DNA of 64,000 nt. Origin: Poa pratensis. Lineage: Eukaryota; Streptophyta; Magnoliopsida; Poales; Poaceae. The position numbers and the translations under genes are program-made. The stretch lies in the NCBI GenBank assembly GCA_947311845.1, contig CAMZMU010000020.1:36307398-36371397 (forward strand). Direction: 5' to 3'. Positions 1-10,357 of this stretch are shown one piece after another. Position 1 is the first letter of the stretch. Every line of letters begins with the position of its first letter. Under the pieces are notes generated by a model, which was not told where the DNA came from, searched no databases, and was given only the letters and a program-made list of their open reading frames with translations.

Positions 1-60
1 GCCTGGGAGACCCAGGATCGAATCCTGGCGGCCACATATTTCCCTATTTTGTGGTATTTT
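1..60 (+). repeat. tRNA-like / SINE 3' half at the window edge
   Basis: Positions about 11-27 form a T-arm: a 5-bp stem (CCAGG/CCTGG) around the loop ATCGAAT. It is followed by seven bases resembling an acceptor strand. The loop keeps the TCGA core of a Pol III B box but has A where tRNA has T54. The preceding CTGGGAGACCC resembles the spacer of grass tRNA-derived SINEs (Au type, from memory). The 5' half is outside the window, so a degraded tRNA gene cannot be excluded. Confidence 0.35.
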
Positions 61-609
61 CCAGACTTCCTTGGTGGCTCACGATCCGGCTCGGCTCAAT
101 CCAGGCTTCCAGGGTCGGCTCGGATCAATCCTGGCCGTCCTTGTGTTTCTGCTCATGATAACCTTTCGCCCTTGGGGGCCTATGGAAGCATTAGCCTACC
201 TTTTTATATAAGCGAGATATAGTTGTCATTTTTTTACCAAGGAAAAAAGAATCAGAAGTCATGGATATTATACAATTTCATATCAAATACAGTTATAGCT
301 TCTTTATTTCCGTCATTTCAACCTGACCAGCAATTGCAACAACCTTACCATAAGTGTGTGCACTATTCCAACCCCGGTAGAAAATCATCCTAAGATAGTA
401 AGATGAGACCATATACTTCCTTTTGGTAATTACTCTCTGTAGCCATATCTCTCTCGTCATCCTATAATTTAGGGATTGCATCGACCAAATTTCTAGCATC
501 ATATCAATCGCCCTACTGTCAACTGCTCCTCATAAAATTGAATCGTATCGTGTCATTAGTTACCCGTGAAATACTTTCCGTATATTAACGTCGGATTCTC
601 GATTCGCTG
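61..609. other. Intergenic, nothing recognised
   Basis: There is no coding signal, no terminal repeat and no recognised element. Short, imperfectly repeated words (CGGCTCGG, AATCC.GGC) occur between 85 and 160. The stretch ends at the upstream side of the ubiquitin-like frame and may hold its promoter, but no clear TATA box stands out. Confidence 0.4.
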
Positions 610-948
610 GTGGAGACCGTGTGCATAAATGTGCCCGCGCATGTTGACTCACCCGGCCGGTGGCAAGCCAAGCGGGAAGAATTGCACGCGATGGGGTTTA
701 CGGTGATCATTAAGCTGAATTCTGGTGAAAGGTTCCCCATAGAGGTTAACTGGTTCACCGGCGTGGATACGGTGAAGGAGCTCATCCAGGAGAAGAAATC
801 AATGCCCAAGGAGTTGCAGCGGATCTTCTTCGAGGGAACGGAGCTTCACGAGGACAACGACATCTACCATGGCTTGAAGGACTACAACATCAAGGAAGTC
901 TCCACCCTCCTCCTCGTCAAACGCAGTCTCAGCCACAAGAAGCCGTGA
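610..948 (+). CDS. Ubiquitin-like domain protein, single exon, no C-terminal GG
   Basis: A 112-codon frame whose residues about 29-106 align along the whole ubiquitin fold. A first strand (FTVIIKLNSGERF) is followed by the helix DTVKELIQEK, the segment LQRIFFEGTEL, and DYNIKEVSTLLLV, which matches DYNIQKESTLHLV of ubiquitin. The position matching K48 is T and that of K63 is E. The tail is KRSLSHKKP, with no RGG, so it cannot be conjugated like ubiquitin. A second ATG at 691 lies right at the start of the domain and could be the true start, since the 27 residues before it look unlike any known leader. No intron is visible. It could be a small Ubl protein, one exon of a larger protein, or a retrocopy. 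The family call is firm; expression is unknown. Confidence 0.6.
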   Translation: METVCINVPAHVDSPGRWQAKREELHAMGFTVIIKLNSGERFPIEVNWFTGVDTVKELIQEKKSMPKELQRIFFEGTELHEDNDIYHGLKDYNIKEVSTLLLVKRSLSHKKP

Positions 949-3294
949 CAGCCAAAGCCAAGGCCCTCCGTGTCGATCGTCGCCTCTGCACCAAGCGTTG
1001 AGTCATAATAAGTTTATTTTCTTGCATCAAATTAGGAAGGCCAGATATGAAAGTCCCTCGCCATCTTAGAATTGGTTTAAGCCTTCAGTTTTCATTGCTC
1101 GTGTGAATAAGAGATATATTGATGCGTAATGTCCGCATATGTCATGGTAAACCGTTGCATTCGTGTCAATCTATGTGGTCACTTCTCGAAAACCTAAATA
1201 GCGACTAAGACGTCCGCATATCTCATGATAAACCGTTACATCCGTGTCTCGACTCTTGATTCGTTGCAGGGGAAATTTAAGCGAGGCTCTTGGCAGTATG
1301 AGCCCTTTCCGGCACGCCGAGGCCGGATCATATGCCTTTCGAGAAACTATGTCACTGTGATCTTATTAGAGGTTGGCGCATGCTAGGCGTCGGTCGGATG
1401 ATCCGTGCATCAGGATTGGTCCTTTCCTAATATGGCACAAACTCCTAACGGACTCCTTCAGATCAACCCTAGATTTTCTAATACACCACTATTACCTAAA
1501 GGACTCCTGATCTCCCTCTGACTCCCTGGTTCTAGTCCACAACAAGCGTGTTCCATAGAGTACGTTGAATTAAATCAGGGCTATGTCACTGGTTAGCCAT
1601 TGCAACTCAAGGAGTTGAGGTGTTCTGCTGGCCAATGGACAAATCGCAACTTAGCAAGAGGTTTTGCATGCCTGAGTGCTAATGTCGTGAAAATTGTTGT
1701 TTATAACTTATGTATGGATGCATTCAGGAATACTACTATGGTGTTTAATATATCAGCATTAACAATGCAATGCGCTTCAACAGGGCGTGTGCAGAAAATT
1801 ATATCCAATAGATTACTTCGAGTTTTCCTATGCTTTGCTGGTAGAAAAAAGTTACCATTATGCATCTACATGTGAATACCAGAGTGTTCTTGCAAAAAAA
1901 ATCGGGATTTGGCGCATACTCATGAATTGTTGCGATATTTACTGATCACAATAATATTTTTATATTATGTATTGGACAATTACAAAGTACAAAATAAATT
2001 AAAGAATATTACAATGAAGAAAAAAAATATAAAACTAAACTAATCTTCGTCTTCATTTTCATCTTCTTTCTTGTTACCTGATAAACAAAAAAAGAAAAAA
2101 AAACACTTCTAGTTATGTTAAAATGTTTACCTTCACCTTTTTGGTGAGGCAATATTTAATGTTTGGAACTCAACTAGGGGAAATCAAGAATGAAGTCTTT
2201 ATTTGCAAACTGTGTAGTAGCCATTACTCTATCTTAGGCAACAATTAGGGTCTTGGATCAACTTAGGTCAAGATCATGCCAAGGACAAGCATGCAACAAG
2301 GGACAAGTAGGTAACATTGGACAAGTAGGCTACATAGGCATGACCTTTTGATCCATATATCTCATTAGGCACCAATGCCAACATGATAAATACACTCTTA
2401 TTTAGTAAGTTTACAATTTAGATTATTTGAGTAGTGTGGATCACACTTGACACGAGCTAGTCAATATAATCCTAATACCGACTTATTTTCGAAGCCCGCA
2501 AGTAAGATCAAAGCCCATTAGATGAATCCCACATGTATTCGACACTTGGTTGTACCATAAGAACAACCAGCCGAACTCCATACAAGCACCTTATTCACAA
2601 CATGCAAACAGTGTGTTGTCACAACCACATAACAACCCGTATATAAATGGACATGCCATTCACACAAGCAAGCATCCATACCATCACTACCAGTTTTCAT
2701 CACAAGAACAATAAGAACATTTCACATTGGAACTAGATTTTAGGATAAACCCTAGCAGCTAGGAGCAGGCATCTCGCAAGAAGCAAGTTCATATTGCAGA
2801 AGAACAAGCCACGACAGAATACAATGTATGAATAAGGAAAGAGAGAGGCTAGATTTAGAAGAGAGGGACAAAGGTGAGATGTTAGAGATAGTAGATATGT
2901 TCTTATCAGATTATCTAGCAAGAGTGGAAGAAACAATAGAGAAGATGGAATAATATAATATAGAGCAATCTAAACACAACTAACTTTCAGCTACACCAAG
3001 TCTAGGAGATCCATTTATCACAGGGTAATAGATTTTCAATAGCTCATACAACTAACCACCATGCCAACATCAATGCTCTACATGCAATGGTCAATTATTG
3101 GGAAGATACTTACTGTATTTCAGGAAATTCTATATTACAAACGGATCAATGAATTGCGTAAATGTTGACCTCAAATAGGGCCGATGCCAAACGTCCGTGT
3201 TGATGCATGTGATAATCTCGGCCACCACAGGCGATGAGGTATCCAAGATAGCGGTAGAAAATACAGGTGTAGTAGTGAAGTTGTTTATAGAGTC
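949..3294. other. Intergenic, no gene recognised
   Basis: AT-rich DNA with poly-A and poly-T runs (about 1890-2110). The longest frame (1600-1875, 91 codons) has no recognisable domain and ordinary AT-rich composition, so it is not called. AATAAG at 1007-1012, shortly after the ubiquitin-like frame, could serve as a weak polyadenylation signal. No terminal repeats were found that would define an element. Confidence 0.4.
1131..1248. repeat. Imperfect direct repeat, 37-bp unit, 81 bp apart
   Basis: The unit at 1131-1167 (starting GTCCGCATAT) recurs at 1212-1248 with about five mismatches by eye. Only two copies exist, separated by unrelated sequence. It could be the remnant of a local duplication. 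Confidence 0.6.
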
Positions 3295-3573
3295 TTAGAC
3301 TATTCATAGTGGGGAGTATCATACACTAGTATCATGCATATGATACTAGTCTATGTTGCTAACTCTATAGTGGGTAGTAACATATGTGTGGTATCATATA
3401 ATCATGTATTTATTAGCCTATAAACTCATCTTGCCTCGAAATCCGCTATGTTACGGTACCTACCTATGATATCACCATCATCTCTCTCTTCTTTAATTAC
3501 ATGACACATCATCATTTGTGCTTATGTGGCACTTATGTTACTACCTATGTTACTCCCACTATGGGTAGTCTAA
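3295..3573. mobile_element. MITE, 279 bp, terminal inverted repeats
   Basis: The left end reads TTAGACTATTCATAGTGG. The reverse complement of the right end reads TTAGACTACCCATAGTGG, an 18-bp inverted repeat with two mismatches. The interior is AT-rich and non-coding, with a subterminal inverted motif (TAGTATCATGCATATGATAC near 3330). TTA/TAA at the ends suggests a three-base target of the Tourist/PIF-Harbinger type, but the flanking triplets are part of the inverted repeat, so the duplication is ambiguous. Confidence 0.7.
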
Positions 3574-3766
3574 TGGCAAGTTGGTCCGTTGTACACTTTT
3601 GAGCAGTCATGGCGGTGTGTGGTTCTCCCAACGACTGCCCATAGGTTATTAAAAGTCATTTGCAATAATTAGCCTTGATGAGACAATTCCCAATGCTTGT
3701 CTTTTAGAACATTATCATAGAAAAATGGTGTCATCATATTTATTGAAGAAAAAGACTATATCTTAA

Positions 3767-4473
3767 CAGGGTCGTCGACGGGAGCGTGCGAGCTGTGCAA
3801 CGGCACAAGGCCCCCAAAATTTTGGGGCCCCAAAATCGTAGGACAAACTATAGGGGCGGCCGCCCTAGTTCTCTGGTGGCGGAGAGTTTACCCTGCCCCA
3901 CAGCTTACCTTGCCTCCAAGATGCAGCAGCCTAGCAGAGCAGCGCCGTACCTCGTCTTTTTTCTTTGAACGGAAACGCCATGGACACTCGATCCAAGCTT
4001 TCTGTCTGGTGGGCGTACGTGAGAAGAAGAAGACCTAACTGGGCCTACAGTCTGCGTATGGGCTTAAGCGACAGGGCCCATCTAACGGCATCTACTTTTT
4101 TCTTTTTGCATGACGATGTCTATTCCGTTTTTCTAGATGATGTTTATTCGTTGATATAGCACAACCTTCCCCTCGTTATTTTGTGCAGCCCGCGAAACTG
4201 TTGCGGCTTAAAAAAATTACCCCATCAAGCGATCTACTCTTCCCATTTTGTTTGATCTCCACGAAGTCTCAAAATTGATATTTTTTGAATATTCAATGAA
4301 TTTTGGTTTGCCAAGTGCACTAAAAATAAAAGTTTGATCTCCATGTCTCGATCGCCCGACGTCGCAGTCATGCAAGGTTAAACAGACCGGCATGACGCGT
4401 TAGGATTTACATTAATTTTAGGGCTTATTTTTACATTTCGCACCGGGGCCCCAAATTTCTGGAGACGGGCCTG
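3767..4473. mobile_element. Non-autonomous hAT-like DNA transposon with 8-bp TSD
   Basis: The element starts CAGGGTCGTCGA. It ends GAGACGGGCCTG, whose reverse complement is CAGGCCCGTCTC, matching the CAGG(G/C)CCG ends typical of hAT elements. The flanks are TATCTTAA (3759-3766) and CATCTTAA (4474-4481), an 8-bp duplication with one mismatch, as expected for hAT. Subterminal GGGGCCCC-rich segments occur at both ends (3808-3835 and 4445-4456). The 707-bp interior has no transposase; small frames at 3786-4159 show no domain. Confidence 0.8.
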
Positions 4474-4481
4474 CATCTTAA

Positions 4482-6199
4482 CTAACATGCTCCTCTTACA
4501 CAAGATCATAAGCATACAAAACTGTTATCCCAATCACATTATTTTTCCGAAAACGGGATCACCATGGCCTCTGCATGCATATGACCACCTATTCCAATCA
4601 CATGCAATATTGAATCATTAAATACAACATCACTTAGATACAATCCTTAAAGACACTCGCAATGCAGATGCAGCATATCCGTATCTATTTCTCTCCACGT
4701 CAACAAAAACATGAATAGACACGCAACCCTAATGTGCATCGTATCAATAGTATGTCCCGGTAATTAATGTTCACATCACATAGTTTCTCTATCTACTGCT
4801 CTCTTCTTTGTATAAAGCACTGCTCGGTGTTCATCGTCTACTCTGCCAAAGTTGTAGCTATTTCATGGTGAAGACCAAAATGTTTGAGATATGGAGACAT
4901 AGCACGTGGAAAACGGTCAGCGGCTGGAGGATTACTTAGACGACGGGGCCATGATTCGTGGTGCTGGCATGGCGTCCGCGGGGACCTACTCGACTGAGCG
5001 AGTGGAGGGACTCATATCTTTGCGGTGGCAGCTTGCGGGCATGAAGATGAGACATGGTGACCTCTTTGGGCGAGGATGCACACCAACAACGCCTTTTTCC
5101 GACGAGGAGGCGACATGGACTACAACTGCGACTTGAGATTGTGGAGCCGTGCACCAAGCACATATACTGATATACACATGAAAGAAGGAAAGGAGTGGAC
5201 ATCTAGTCGGTGTTGTGTGGAAGGTTGTGGACACGTTAATTTTGCCTCGGGTTCACTCAGAAGAGTCTTATTGCATTTAAGATACAATATCTCTCTCCCA
5301 TCTTTAGTTAAGCCTCCACATCAGGTTTAACCCAGGGTGGTAAAACAAGATGCGGTAGACGATGTAGCGTTGTGACCAATAATACAATACATTCGAATGA
5401 TTATTGATTAGCATAACACGCTAAGAACCAATACACTGAAAATTTGAAGAGGGGTTAAGTGCAAACTTGTTTTATCATGTCCGAGTTTATTTTAAATAAT
5501 TGGCCCGCCGCCTACCCTTTCTCTCTATTTTAAATGATGCGGCATATTTCTACGTACCTGTATGAACTAGGGTCGTTACTTTGCTTTCGGTAGAAAATGT
5601 ATTCCACAGATTAAATCAAAGTCAATGATATCACCCGCAAAAAAAAGTCAATGATATCAATTTTTAAATGATGAGACATTAGAACGGTGTGGTCTTCGAA
5701 GGCCACACACCTTCGGTGGGTCAGGCCACCAAGATGGTGGAGTCAGAGTCAGACCTGTGGCGGGCAGCGAGACTGTTCAGAGGTAGCCTAGCTACCGTAG
5801 ATAGGTGGAGGGTTGGCGAGTGATCCTTTTTCTTTTTTTCGGTGGATGACATTTTTGGCGCATGTGCCAAAACACGTTGTAATTAGCCGCTTGGCCTCTC
5901 CTTGAAACCGATACATTTGCTTGGACGTATCCTTAAAAAAAGAATAATGATAACTACGAATTGTAAACCTGAATTTTTGTGATATGTAATCTCGTCGTAC
6001 CTAAAGTCTCATTAATAAATATTCAAATCTAGTTTTGTGAGATTTTTTTGAGGGAGTTTTGTGAGATTTTAGTGCATAAGTACTCCTACATACATACGGA
6101 GTATATTTATCGTAAAAAATTTCCCCTTCGTATGTATTAGCACCAAGCGGAAAAGGAAACACACAACAGGTCAAGAACAAAAAATATAAACGTTTTCCC
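4482..6199. other. Intergenic, no gene recognised
   Basis: Overlapping short frames on both strands at 4906-5330 have no domain and inconsistent composition; they are not called. An A-run after a retrotransposon-like tail at about 5880-5945 could be the 3' end of another LINE, but no coding remnant supports it. A short direct repeat of AGTCAATGATATCA occurs at about 5620 and 5647. Confidence 0.35.
5687..5708. repeat. 22-bp near-palindrome
   Basis: The arms GTGTGG and CCACAC flank the core CTTCGAAG; the whole is self-complementary except for one base pair. No surrounding element explains it. Confidence 0.6.
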
Positions 6200-6300
6200 G
6201 GAAAACTAGGAGCCTCCGCTGAGGCGATTAGGGTTCGTGTGGATCTGGCGGCGCGCATCGATCTCTCGACGGGGCGAGGAGATTTCTGCGGCTGGGGGAG

Positions 6301-7458
6301 ATGAGTTCCTCGGCTGATCGCGGCAAGACACAGCAAGGGGACAGCGCTGAACCGTCGTAGGCGGCACGGGTTCGGCTAGAGGAGGCCATGAAAAAGCTCG
6401 ACTTGACTGAAGATGAGGCGACTCATCTGGTGCTTAATGATGAAGATGATGGTGCAAGGCCGAGATGGCTGCTGGCAGGAAAGGTTCTGTATCGCAATGT
6501 TTTCCATATCAATACCATCTCCAGTGCTCTTAGGCCGGCTTAGGGAAACCCTAGGGGTTTGGAATTTCGCCCGGGATGCGAAAATGTGTTCGTGGCTGAA
6601 TTTGAATCTCAACGAGATCGCGATCGTGTGAGGGAGGGATCACCGTGGCATGTTAGCAGGAACGCGGTGATTTTGGAGGAGTTTATGGAGTGCATGAAAC
6701 CTTCAGAACTAAGGTTTGATAAACTTCAGCTATGGGTTAGGGTTCTTAACCTACCCTTGAATTTGAGAACGCCGGCCTGGGGAAAAGTTATTGCTAAAGA
6801 TATTGACAAGGAGGCCTCCCAGGCGGTGTTTGATCCGGTGTGTGGTTACCTGAGGGCGTGAATTACAGTGGATGTGACGAAGCCCTTGAGGCGAGATATG
6901 CTGATTGATTCAGCCGCAAGGAAGGGGAGAGACTGGTATGCTTTCCAATATGAAAATATTCCCCACTTCTGTTTTTCTTGCGGCCGTTTGGGACACTCGG
7001 AGCTGTTCTGTTCTACACCGGGACTTAGAGATGCTCAGGGTAATTTACCTTATGGTGTGGGCTTGAGAGCACCGGATGAAACGAAGAAGACAGGATCAAA
7101 TGAAAATTCCTCTCGAGATCAGCCTGCCGGTCAGAGTAGTAAACGCGAGACAAAAAACTCTAGTATTGGCGGCAATGGAGGTGGTGAGGTTACATCTCCT
7201 ATTAAAAAGAGCAGTGATGCGAGGAAGAGGAAGGTGGAACCTCCAAAACAAGTTTATAGGAGGGTGGGTGTTTTGCAACTCCCGGAATACCCTGAGCAGG
7301 GTGTGATTGATGATCAGCTAGCTTTGGCAAAGGGAGCTGGCAATGATGGGGGTCTGCCAACGGATAGAATAGGTGAGACTGTACCAAAGAAAAGAAAGAC
7401 TCCGAGCAACTCTGAAAATTCGGCAGAGGCTGCACTGCAGCCCTGCCCGTCCCAGTGA
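6301..7458 (+). pseudogene. LINE ORF1, nucleic-acid-binding protein with DUF4283 and zinc knuckle
   Basis: One continuous frame from the ATG at 6301 to the TGA at 7456-7458 with three in-frame stops (near 6358, 6541 and 6859). The first part matches the DUF4283 fold found in plant LINE ORF1 (segments WLLAGKVLYRNVF and LQLWVRVLNLPL). It is followed by a CX2CX4HX4C zinc knuckle, CFSCGRLGHSELFC, at about 6990-7032. The C-terminal third is basic and low-complexity. In intact elements the product coats LINE RNA. Two of the stops look like one-step transitions: TGG to TAG at 6541 and CGA to TGA at 6859. Confidence 0.8.
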
Positions 7459-8921
7459 GTTGTGTTGGATGGAACAGCCGGGGGCTTGGGAACCCCGATG
7501 CTGTTCTGGAGCTTCGTAGTATTGCGAAGCAGGAAGGTCATGCGCTGCTTTTTTTTATGGAGACAAAGATCAGTGTTGCTCGTGTGAGAGATCTGCGATA
7601 TACTCTGGGTTTCGCAGGTTGTGTGGCTGTGGATAGCGACGGACTTAGCGGAGGAGTGGGATTGTTTTGGTCTGCTGAGTATGACGTTGATCTCAAGAAT
7701 TGCAGTTCCGGCCATATTGATGCTATGGTGCGGAAAAAGGATTCACATGCGTTTGAATGGCGTTTTACAGGGTTTTATGGAGCAGCACGGGCAGAAAATC
7801 ATATCCATAGTTGGCGCTTTCTCAGAACTCTGCATGCTCTAGAACACTCGGCCTGGCTTTGTATGGGTGATTTTAACGAAACACTATACAACTCTGAACA
7901 TTTCTCCAAATCAGCAAGACCGGAGTGGCAGATGCGGAATTTCCGCGAAGTTATTGATGACTGTCTATTTCAAGATTTGGGATGGACTGGTACGGCCTAT
8001 ACTTGGGATAATAGGCAATCAGGTGACTCTAATGTCAAAGCTCGTTTGGATCAGGCGTTTGCAAATGCTGAATTTTTAGCCCACTTTGAACATACTAGAG
8101 TGCGCCAAGTTGTATCTACATAATCAGATCACTGCTTTGTCGTTGCTGATTTCCGTGAGAAGCTTCCCGCAAATGGGAGTAGAGGTACGAAGCAATTCAG
8201 ATACAAGAATGTATGGCAGACTCATGTTGACTATGAAAAACTGATCATGGATAACTGGGCAAGGGGCTCTGGTCAGCGAGGTCTGCATGGAATTGTCGAT
8301 GCTCTTCAGACGCTCCAAGTAAAGCTGACTGTTTTTGGGGCGAAGGAATTTGGCTCCTTAGCGAGGATGGTCAGAAAGCTTAGGCAGAAGCTTGACCGTC
8401 TGCGCCGCAATTCGATGGGTCACAGCCCATCAGACGAAGAGAAGGCCATTGTTAAAAAACTTAAATAGGCACTTCGTCAAGAAGAAATTTGGATGAAACA
8501 ACGCTCTCGCGTGTTGTGGCTCCATGAAGGTGATAGAAATACTTCATACTTTCATAGACAAGCTGCTCAACGAAGATGTATGAACAAAATTGAATTCCTG
8601 GAGAGGGGCGATGGCTCTCGTTGTGAAAGTTTGGAAGAAAATCATGCAGAAGTACAAAGTTTTTACCAGGCTCTATATGATTCACAAGGCTATAGAGAGA
8701 TGGATGAACTCCTAAACTTTGTGCAACCTATGGTTTCTCAGCCGATGAATGATGATATGGATAAACATTACTCAGCTGAGGAGATCAAGAAGGCGCTTTT
8801 CAGATGGCCCCATCGAAAGTGCCAGGTGTGGATGGTTTTACAGTGGGTTTCTTTCAGAGGCACTGGAACTTAATCAAGGATGATGTTGTGCCTGTTGTTA
8901 TGGATTTTCTGAATGGTGGCA
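7455..8921 (+). pseudogene. LINE ORF2, APE-type endonuclease and start of reverse transcriptase
   Basis: It overlaps the ORF1 stop as GTGA at 7455-7458. The intact parent probably had ATGA, since plant ORF2 proteins commonly begin just before the WN.RGLGN motif seen here. Endonuclease motifs are in order: WNSRGLGN, FMETK (catalytic E), SGGVGLFW, GDFNE, and SDHCF after a TAA at 8121. A TAG interrupts at 8466. A frameshift near 8800 moves the reading to a frame containing KVPGVDGF, the start of the RT domain. Element 1 then truncates it. It would have nicked target DNA and primed reverse transcription. Confidence 0.8.
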
Positions 8922-10317
8922 TGATGACCCACAAGTATAGGGGATCGCAACAGTCTTCGAGGGAAGTAAACCCCAAAATTATTGATTCGACACAAGGGGA
9001 GCCAAAGAATATTTATAAGCCTTGACAGATGAATTGTCAGTTCAGCTGCACCTGGAAATAGATTTGCTCGACACAGTTTATCAGTAGCAACAGTTTTATG
9101 ATAGTAGCAGTAGTGAAATAATAGCAGCAGCGAAATAAAGGCAGCAGTAGTAATTGAAGTAGATAGCAGGATTAAAATACTGTAGGCATAGGGATGGATG
9201 AACGGGCGTTGCATGGATGGGATAGTTCATGAAATAGTCATACATAGGGCAATTGCAGGTAGATAATAATAAAACATCCAAGTAATAATTAATCATAGGC
9301 ATGTGTTCCGTATTTAGTCGTACGTGCTCGCAATGAGAAACTTGCACAACATCTATTGTCCTACCAGCCCGTTTGCAGCGGGGCCTCAAGGGAATCTACT
9401 GGTAATTAAGGTGCTCCTTTTAATAAAGCACCGGAGCAAAGCATTAACACTCCGTGAACACATGTGATCCTCAAGTCGCAGCCATCCCTCCGGTTATCCC
9501 AATTTCTGTCACTTTGGAGCCTCGGGTTCCGGACAATGACGTGTGTATACAACTTGTAGATATGATCCAAAACAATAATTATTCTCATGATACAATAACA
9601 TGTTCAGATCTGAAATCATGGCACTCGGGCCCTAAGTGTCAAGCATTAAGTATAACAAGTTGCAACAATGACATAAAGTACTAATAATGGATACTAGGCA
9701 CCATGCCCTAACAATCTTACATCTATTACATGAACGATCTCATCCAATCCCTACCATCCCCTTCAGTCAACAACGGGGAATTACTCACACATGGATGGGG
9801 GAAGCATGGTTGGTCGATGGAGAGGCGGCGGTGATGATGATGGCGATGATCTCCTCCAATTCCCCGTCCCGGCAGGGTGCCAGAACGGAGTTTCTGATCC
9901 CCGAATAGGGTTTTCGGTGGCGGCGGAGCTCTGGAGTGTTTCTAGAAAAAGCGTCGATCCCCCTCGCGTTTTTAGGTCAGGAGGAATAAGTAGTCCAAAG
10001 GGGAGCGTCGGGGGCCACGCGAGGCGGCCACACCAGGCCTCGGCGCGGCCCTACCTCTGCCGCGCCGAGGGTGCGTGTGGGGCCCCCGTGCGCCGTCTCG
10101 CTTCGTCTTCTGGCTCCGTGGGTCTTCTGGGAAAATAGAATTTCTGTAATTTTTCGGGAATTTTCCCGAAACTTTGACTTTCTGCACAAAAACAAGACAC
10201 CAGGGCAATTCTGCTGAAAACAGCGTTAGTCCGTGTTAGTTGCATTCAAATCACACAAATTAGAGGTAAAACAACAGCAAAAGTGTTCGGAAAAGTGGAT
10301 ACGTTTTGGACGTATCA
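8922..10317 (-). repeat. Element 1 3' LTR (1396 bp)
   Basis: In element orientation it starts TGATACGTCC (10317) and ends GGGTCATCA (8922), preceded by the polypurine tract. It holds a GC-rich block with a 12-bp hairpin (10038-10070). On the minus strand this is followed by a TATA-like TACTTATTCC around 9985, the probable promoter/R region. Confidence 0.85.
10038..10070 (-). other. GC-rich hairpin in LTR
   Basis: CCTCGGCGCGGC (10038-10049) is perfectly complementary to GCCGCGCCGAGG (10059-10070) with a 9-nt loop. Equivalent hairpins with different stems occur in element 5 LTRs (53708-53743, 58970-59003) and inside elements 1 and 2 (13875-13899, 32564-32588). Confidence 0.75.
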
Positions 10318-10357
10318 ACTCCCCCCAAGCTTAGCTTATTGCTTGTCCTCAAGCAAT
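10318..10357 (-). promoter_or_regulatory. Element 1 polypurine tract with upstream GAGGAC-loop hairpin
   Basis: On the minus strand AAGCTTGGGGGGAGT directly precedes the LTR and is the plus-strand primer site. Five bases upstream lies a perfect 7-bp hairpin, ATTGCTT-GAGGAC-AAGCAAT (10338-10357). The same layout with different stem bases occurs in elements 2 and 5. Confidence 0.8.

Larger units (their letters stand above)
6200..8921 (+). mobile_element. L1-type LINE, 3' part missing
   Basis: Two consecutive reading frames, DUF4283/zinc-knuckle ORF1 then endonuclease-RT ORF2, identify a plant L1 LINE. The 5' limit is uncertain; a GC-rich leader begins around 6190. The element is cut at 8921 by the LTR of element 1, inside the first conserved block of the reverse transcriptase. 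The remaining RT and the poly-A tail are not found downstream in this window. Several in-frame stops show it is long dead. Confidence 0.85.

Noticed and set aside
1..45. Functional tRNA gene 3' half
   Set aside because: The T-loop lacks T54, the 5' half is outside the window, and the sequence fits a SINE-like repeat better.
1600..1875. 91-codon open frame
   Set aside because: No domain, no codon bias beyond background, and AT-rich surroundings.
5820..5950. LINE poly-A tail
   Set aside because: Only a short A-run, with no coding remnant upstream and no target duplication found.
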